Source of the DNA: CAYMST01 sp964393115
GTDB lineage: Bacteria; Bacteroidota; Bacteroidia; Cytophagales; Cyclobacteriaceae
Length of the DNA: 8,420 nucleotides
Reading direction: 5' to 3'
NCBI GenBank assembly: GCA_964393115.1
Contig: CAYMST010000207.1
Span: 1-8,420, forward strand
The first letter of the stretch is position 1, and every line of letters begins with the position of its first letter. The notes beneath the pieces are model-generated. The model was not told the DNA's origin, made no database searches, and saw nothing but the letters and a program-made list of their open reading frames with translations. A program made the position numbers and the translations under genes. Positions 6,036-8,420 of this stretch are shown here, in pieces.

Positions 6036-6923
6036 ATGTCTGAATTTGTCGAGAAATATGTTAATCCTTTTACCGATTTTGGCTTCAAAAAGCTCTTCGG
6101 AGAAGAACCAAACAAGGATTTACTACTCGACTTTCTTAATGAACTCCTCAAAGAAGAGCAAGGTCAAATAACTGAGCTTACCTATTTAAAAAATGAACAT
6201 CTAGATCAAGACCTCAACCGAAAAGCTATTTTTGATCTTTATTGTACAAATGAACGAGGTGAAAGATTCATCGTTGAACTTCAAAAAACGAAGCAAAATT
6301 TTTTTAAAGACAGAACGGTTTACTACTCGACATTTCCTATTCGAGAACAGGCAAAAAGAGCCGATTCGAATTATCAACTCAATGCGGTTTATACCATTGC
6401 CATCTTAGATTTCGTATTTGATGAAGGAAAAAAAGAACCGAAAAAGTATCGCTATGACATCAAACTGATGGATATAGAAACTTGTGAAGTATTCTATGAT
6501 AAACTGACTTTTATATATCTGGAGATGCCCAAGTTTCGCAAAACATTGGACGAATTAGAAAGTCGGTTCGATAAATGGCTTTATGTACTGAGAAATTTGA
6601 ATACACTTGACCAGATCCCCGATAAATTAAAGGAGAAGGTTTTTGAGAGGCTTTTTGAAACAGCAGAAATTGCTAAATTCAATACTGAACAACTAAACAG
6701 CTATGAGGATAGCTTAAAATATTACCGAGACCTGAAAAACTCTCTAGACACTGCTTTTGAAGATGGAATCGAAAAAGGACTTGAAAAAGGACTTGAAAAA
6801 GGAATTAAAAAGGTGGCCATTGAATTAATAAAAGAAAAGGTTTCAAAGCAAATTATTTCATCTACAACAGGTCTAACTCTGAAGCAAATACAATTTCTTG
6901 AGAACGAAATCAGCAAGAAATAA
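6036..6923 (+). CDS. Rpn family recombination-promoting nuclease (PD-(D/E)XK, putative transposase family)
   Basis: A complete 295-aa protein. The N-terminus NPFTDFGFKKLFGEE (10-24) and the core KAIFDLYC...FIVELQK are hallmarks of the PD-(D/E)XK 'transposase' (PDDEXK_2/Rpn) family: D67 and E81-L82-Q83 form the catalytic D...E-x-Q motif, so the active site appears intact. RTVYYSTFPIREQ (93-105) and a hydrophobic strand around 117-127 follow. The C-terminal third is helical, with three four-residue repeats EKGL, EKGL, EKGI (246-257) and a tail containing TGLTLKQIQFLE (278-289) that resembles a small helix-turn-helix. Escherichia coli Rpn proteins cut DNA and are reported to encode, from an internal start, a C-terminal inhibitor; some protect against phage. 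Here no ATG lies in the C-terminal third. Possible in-frame starts are TTG 6597 and GTG 6813. No SD precedes the main start. The gene looks AT-richer than the E2 gene, which fits a mobile defence gene. Confidence 0.9.
   Translation: MSEFVEKYVNPFTDFGFKKLFGEEPNKDLLLDFLNELLKEEQGQITELTYLKNEHLDQDLNRKAIFDLYCTNERGERFIVELQKTKQNFFKDRTVYYSTFPIREQAKRADSNYQLNAVYTIAILDFVFDEGKKEPKKYRYDIKLMDIETCEVFYDKLTFIYLEMPKFRKTLDELESRFDKWLYVLRNLNTLDQIPDKLKEKVFERLFETAEIAKFNTEQLNSYEDSLKYYRDLKNSLDTAFEDGIEKGLEKGLEKGIKKVAIELIKEKVSKQIISSTTGLTLKQIQFLENEISKK
6771..6806 (+). repeat. Three tandem 12-bp units in the Rpn gene
   Basis: GAAAAAGGACTT at 6771-6782 and 6783-6794, and GAAAAAGGAATT at 6795-6806, followed by AAAAAGG. Each unit codes for four residues (EKGL, EKGL, EKGI), so gain or loss of a unit keeps the frame. 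The tract lies in the predicted C-terminal dimerisation helix. Confidence 0.9.
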
Positions 6924-7061
6924 CAGACATTAAAAAAACTCAACGGTTAATTAAGGCAAGTGCAAAGAGGAGAAGGAACCGGATGCTTCTACTACATTAA
7001 TTAAACCACCACTACTAACTCTCAATTAGGTATATATGAATCCGTAAATCTTTATACAATA

Positions 7062-7646
7062 ATGCACCCATTCAGAAAATACATATCATCATATTCACAC
7101 CTAGACAACGATGAATGGCAACAGATTGAAAAGCATCTGACTCGAATAGAATATCAAAAAGGAGATATGGTTTTAACAAATGGTAAGGTTTGTGATAAAC
7201 TGTACTTTCTAGAGAATGGATTTTTGAGGTTTTTTTTGTGGAAAGATGGAATGTCCGTTACGAAATTCTTTACTGAGTCACCCTATTGTTTTACTTCGCA
7301 AAAAAGCTTCACCGACAGTGTTCCCACGGAGGACAACATCGAAACACTTCATCATTCGGTAATATGGGAAATGAGCAAGTCGAATGCATTTGACTTATTA
7401 AAATTTTTTAGCTGGAGCGAGTTCGTGAGAAAATTGATTCAAGAGGTTCAATTCTTTACGGAGCAGATTTTAGAAGAGATTCAAAACAAAACTGCAGAGG
7501 AGAGATATCACAAAATGATTGAAGGAGAAGATAGTATCTTGACTAAGGCACCACTAAAGGACATCGCCAGTTATCTAGGCATTGCTCCTCAGTCTCTAAG
7601 TAGAATACGAAAAAAATACTTTGAGGAAAAGCGGAAGTTAACATAG
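7062..7646 (+). CDS. Crp/Fnr family transcriptional regulator
   Basis: A 194-aa regulator with an N-terminal cyclic-nucleotide-binding-like beta barrel (about 15-105; EYQKGDMVLTNGKVCDKLYF, 30-49, and FLENGFLRFF, 49-58), a long dimerisation helix (about 115-145) and a C-terminal helix-turn-helix (about 163-185) with PLKDIASYLGIAPQSLSRIRK. The canonical cAMP phosphate-binding cassette (GE...RSA) is absent, and the only cysteines are C44 and C76, so neither cAMP nor an FNR-type iron-sulfur cluster is a likely ligand. Proteins of this build are abundant in Bacteroidetes and mostly uncharacterised. The ATG at 7062 fits the family start (MHPFRKYI). The gap to the next gene's ATG is only 47 bp, so the regulator probably shares a transcript with it and may control it. 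Confidence 0.9.
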   Translation: MHPFRKYISSYSHLDNDEWQQIEKHLTRIEYQKGDMVLTNGKVCDKLYFLENGFLRFFLWKDGMSVTKFFTESPYCFTSQKSFTDSVPTEDNIETLHHSVIWEMSKSNAFDLLKFFSWSEFVRKLIQEVQFFTEQILEEIQNKTAEERYHKMIEGEDSILTKAPLKDIASYLGIAPQSLSRIRKKYFEEKRKLT

Positions 7647-7677
7647 GTGCAGTGGATTGAAGCAACAAACTAAGATT

Positions 7678-7700
7678 ATTGCATAAAAAGATTATGCGAT
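7678..7700. promoter_or_regulatory. 23-bp palindrome covering the start of the SRPBCC gene
   Basis: ATTGCATAA (7678-7686) and TTATGCGAT (7692-7700) pair over nine positions with one G-T wobble and a 5-nt loop AAAGA. The right arm contains the ATG (7694-7696) of the SRPBCC gene. As RNA it would hide the start codon; as DNA it has the size and symmetry of a dimeric regulator site, and a Crp/Fnr-like regulator is encoded just upstream. Both roles are inference. Confidence 0.5.
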
Positions 7701-8191
7701 TAGTATTTATCATATGGATTGTTTTAGGCTGTTCAATGCTCCGCGCTCAACCAAAGCACCCTACTAACAAGTACTTTTGGTCCTCATTAGAAACGACAGC
7801 TTCACCTGAAACGATTTGGAAGATATGGATGGATGTTCCTAATTGGAAGAATTGGGACACAGGTTTGAAAGAGGCTTCAATTCAGAATAAACTTAACCTC
7901 AATGTAAAGGGTAAACTTGTATCTCTAGAGAACCGAATGACTAAATTTAAAATAGTCGAATTCATTGAAGGGAAATCATACACTTTTAAGACCAAGTTAC
8001 CATTCGGAAGCTTGTTCGTAAAAAGGTATTTAGAATTCAATAATGGTACGACTATCTATACTCATGAAGTATGGTTTAAAGGGTTGACCAGTGGGCTTTT
8101 TGCCAATGCATTTGGCGAAAGATTTAGAACGATGCTCCCTGGCGTTCTACAGAACATCAACAAAATATCTATGGACTATGACAATCATTAA
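7694..8191 (+). CDS. Exported SRPBCC (START-like, polyketide cyclase/dehydrase type) protein
   Basis: A 165-aa protein. Residues 1-19 form a signal peptide (MRLVF then IIWIVLGCSML) with cleavage likely before QPKH. C13 in VLGC loosely resembles a lipobox, so lipid attachment is a weaker alternative. The mature part has the SRPBCC opening pattern ETTASPETIWKIWMDVPNW (33-51) followed by NWDTGLKEA, a series of beta strands (70-130) and a C-terminal helix (about 135-160), the helix-grip fold that binds hydrophobic ligands. No substrate can be named. The ATG at 7694 is preferred; an in-frame TTG at 7679 would add five residues MHKKI, giving a more basic signal-peptide start, so the choice is open. 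The gene follows the Crp/Fnr-like gene and overlaps the next gene by 14 nt, which points to one operon. Confidence 0.8.
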   Translation: MRLVFIIWIVLGCSMLRAQPKHPTNKYFWSSLETTASPETIWKIWMDVPNWKNWDTGLKEASIQNKLNLNVKGKLVSLENRMTKFKIVEFIEGKSYTFKTKLPFGSLFVKRYLEFNNGTTIYTHEVWFKGLTSGLFANAFGERFRTMLPGVLQNINKISMDYDNH

Positions 8192-8420
8192 ATTGGCCTT
8201 CTTCGCAAATATCATAGTAGCTGGTTGGGTAAGCATATCTAGCCTTTTTTACCCCAGAACGGCACTAAGAACTGTTTTCACAGATGCTATGCAATACTCC
8301 GAAGCAATCCGACTTGTAGGAGCTCTCTGGTTTGCTATTTTTCTGCTATCCATGGTGGGGATATTCTATCCCAAACAGATGAGCCTAATTTTGATATTCC
8401 AATTAATATATAAATCTACT
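8178..8420 (+). CDS. Hypothetical multi-pass membrane protein, 5' part
   Basis: An open frame of 81 codons from the ATG at 8178 to the window end, with no stop, so the gene continues outside. The ATG lies inside the end of the SRPBCC gene in another frame (14-nt overlap), a sign of coupled translation. Hydrophobic segments lie at about residues 4-24 (IKLAFFANIIVAGWVSISSL) and 46-63 (LVGALWFAIFLLSMVGIF), and a third begins near 68 (MSLILIFQLIY). Between the first two lies a polar stretch YPRTALRTVFTDAMQYSEA. I do not recognise the family with certainty. It is likely an inner-membrane protein acting with the SRPBCC protein, as inferred from position only. Confidence 0.65.
   Translation, partial: MTIIKLAFFANIIVAGWVSISSLFYPRTALRTVFTDAMQYSEAIRLVGALWFAIFLLSMVGIFYPKQMSLILIFQLIYKST

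Noticed and set aside
5947..6171. A 74-codon frame beginning with TTG upstream of and overlapping the Rpn gene
   Set aside because: It has no recognisable motif, uses TTG as start and overlaps the well-supported Rpn frame by 136 bp.
6036..6923. Reading the Rpn gene as a true insertion sequence
   Set aside because: The family name includes 'putative transposase', but no terminal inverted repeats with target-site duplication frame the gene. The inverted repeat at 5889-5958 lies wholly upstream.
6983..7000. Mini-frame MLLLH with a good Shine-Dalgarno-like AAGGA five bases upstream, between the Rpn gene and the Crp/Fnr-like gene
   Set aside because: Five codons are too few to support a leader peptide. 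No terminator or anti-terminator stem is seen behind it, and purine-rich words are common here.
6945..7007. Two TTAATTAA words (6947-6954 and 6997-7004) upstream of the Crp/Fnr-like gene, considered as operators
   Set aside because: AT-only palindromes of eight bases are expected by chance in AT-rich intergenic DNA, and the flanks match only roughly.
1..8420. CRISPR arrays, tRNA and rRNA genes
   Set aside because: No regularly spaced direct repeats, no tRNA cloverleaf pattern and no rRNA-like conserved segments were seen in the gaps. The only tandem repeat is the 12-bp coding one in the Rpn gene.

Overview
The window looks like a chromosomal segment of a Bacteroidetes bacterium, probably of the Cytophagales type. 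The evidence is a Bat (Bacteroides aerotolerance) VWA/TPR gene pair, a Bacteroidetes-style Crp/Fnr-like regulator, matches to the Bacteroidetes promoter element TAnnTTTG, weak or absent Shine-Dalgarno sequences before most genes, and an AT-rich base composition. The assignment rests on gene families and motifs read by eye, not on a database search.

Left part (1-1024): the 3' end of a cysteine synthase B gene (cysM, + strand) converges on a small antibiotic-biosynthesis-monooxygenase-type gene (- strand), with a possible shared terminator hairpin between them. A gap of 428 bp follows. It holds the divergent control regions of the monooxygenase and bat genes, a 9-bp inverted repeat, a TAGTTTTG promoter-like box and a 13-bp stem-loop in the presumed batB leader.

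Middle (1025-5774): batB and batC overlap by 4 nt and form a compact unit of a membrane-anchored VWA protein and a TPR protein with a very long Q/E/N/G-rich acidic tail. cinA follows (NMN deamidase/ADP-ribose pyrophosphatase family), then a stand-alone 2-oxoacid dehydrogenase E2 gene with lipoyl, E3-binding and catalytic domains, closed by a strong hairpin. No E1, E3, batA, batD or moxR gene is visible here.

Right part (5775-8420): a 261-bp non-coding stretch with nested inverted repeats and a promoter candidate leads to an Rpn-family PD-(D/E)XK nuclease gene. Its 3' part carries three tandem 12-bp units (EKGL/EKGL/EKGI). This fits the Rpn family, in which members in Escherichia coli are reported to be gene-within-gene toxin-antitoxin anti-phage systems whose C-terminal antitoxin helix has variable four-residue repeats. 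After it comes a likely operon: a Crp/Fnr-like regulator, an exported SRPBCC (START-like) protein whose start codon lies inside a near-perfect 23-bp palindrome, and the beginning of a multi-pass membrane protein that overlaps the SRPBCC gene by 14 nt and runs off the window.

The most unusual parts are the Rpn gene with its repeat tract and structured upstream region, and the palindrome over the start codon of the SRPBCC gene next to a regulator gene. The rest is mostly housekeeping or common Bacteroidetes genes.
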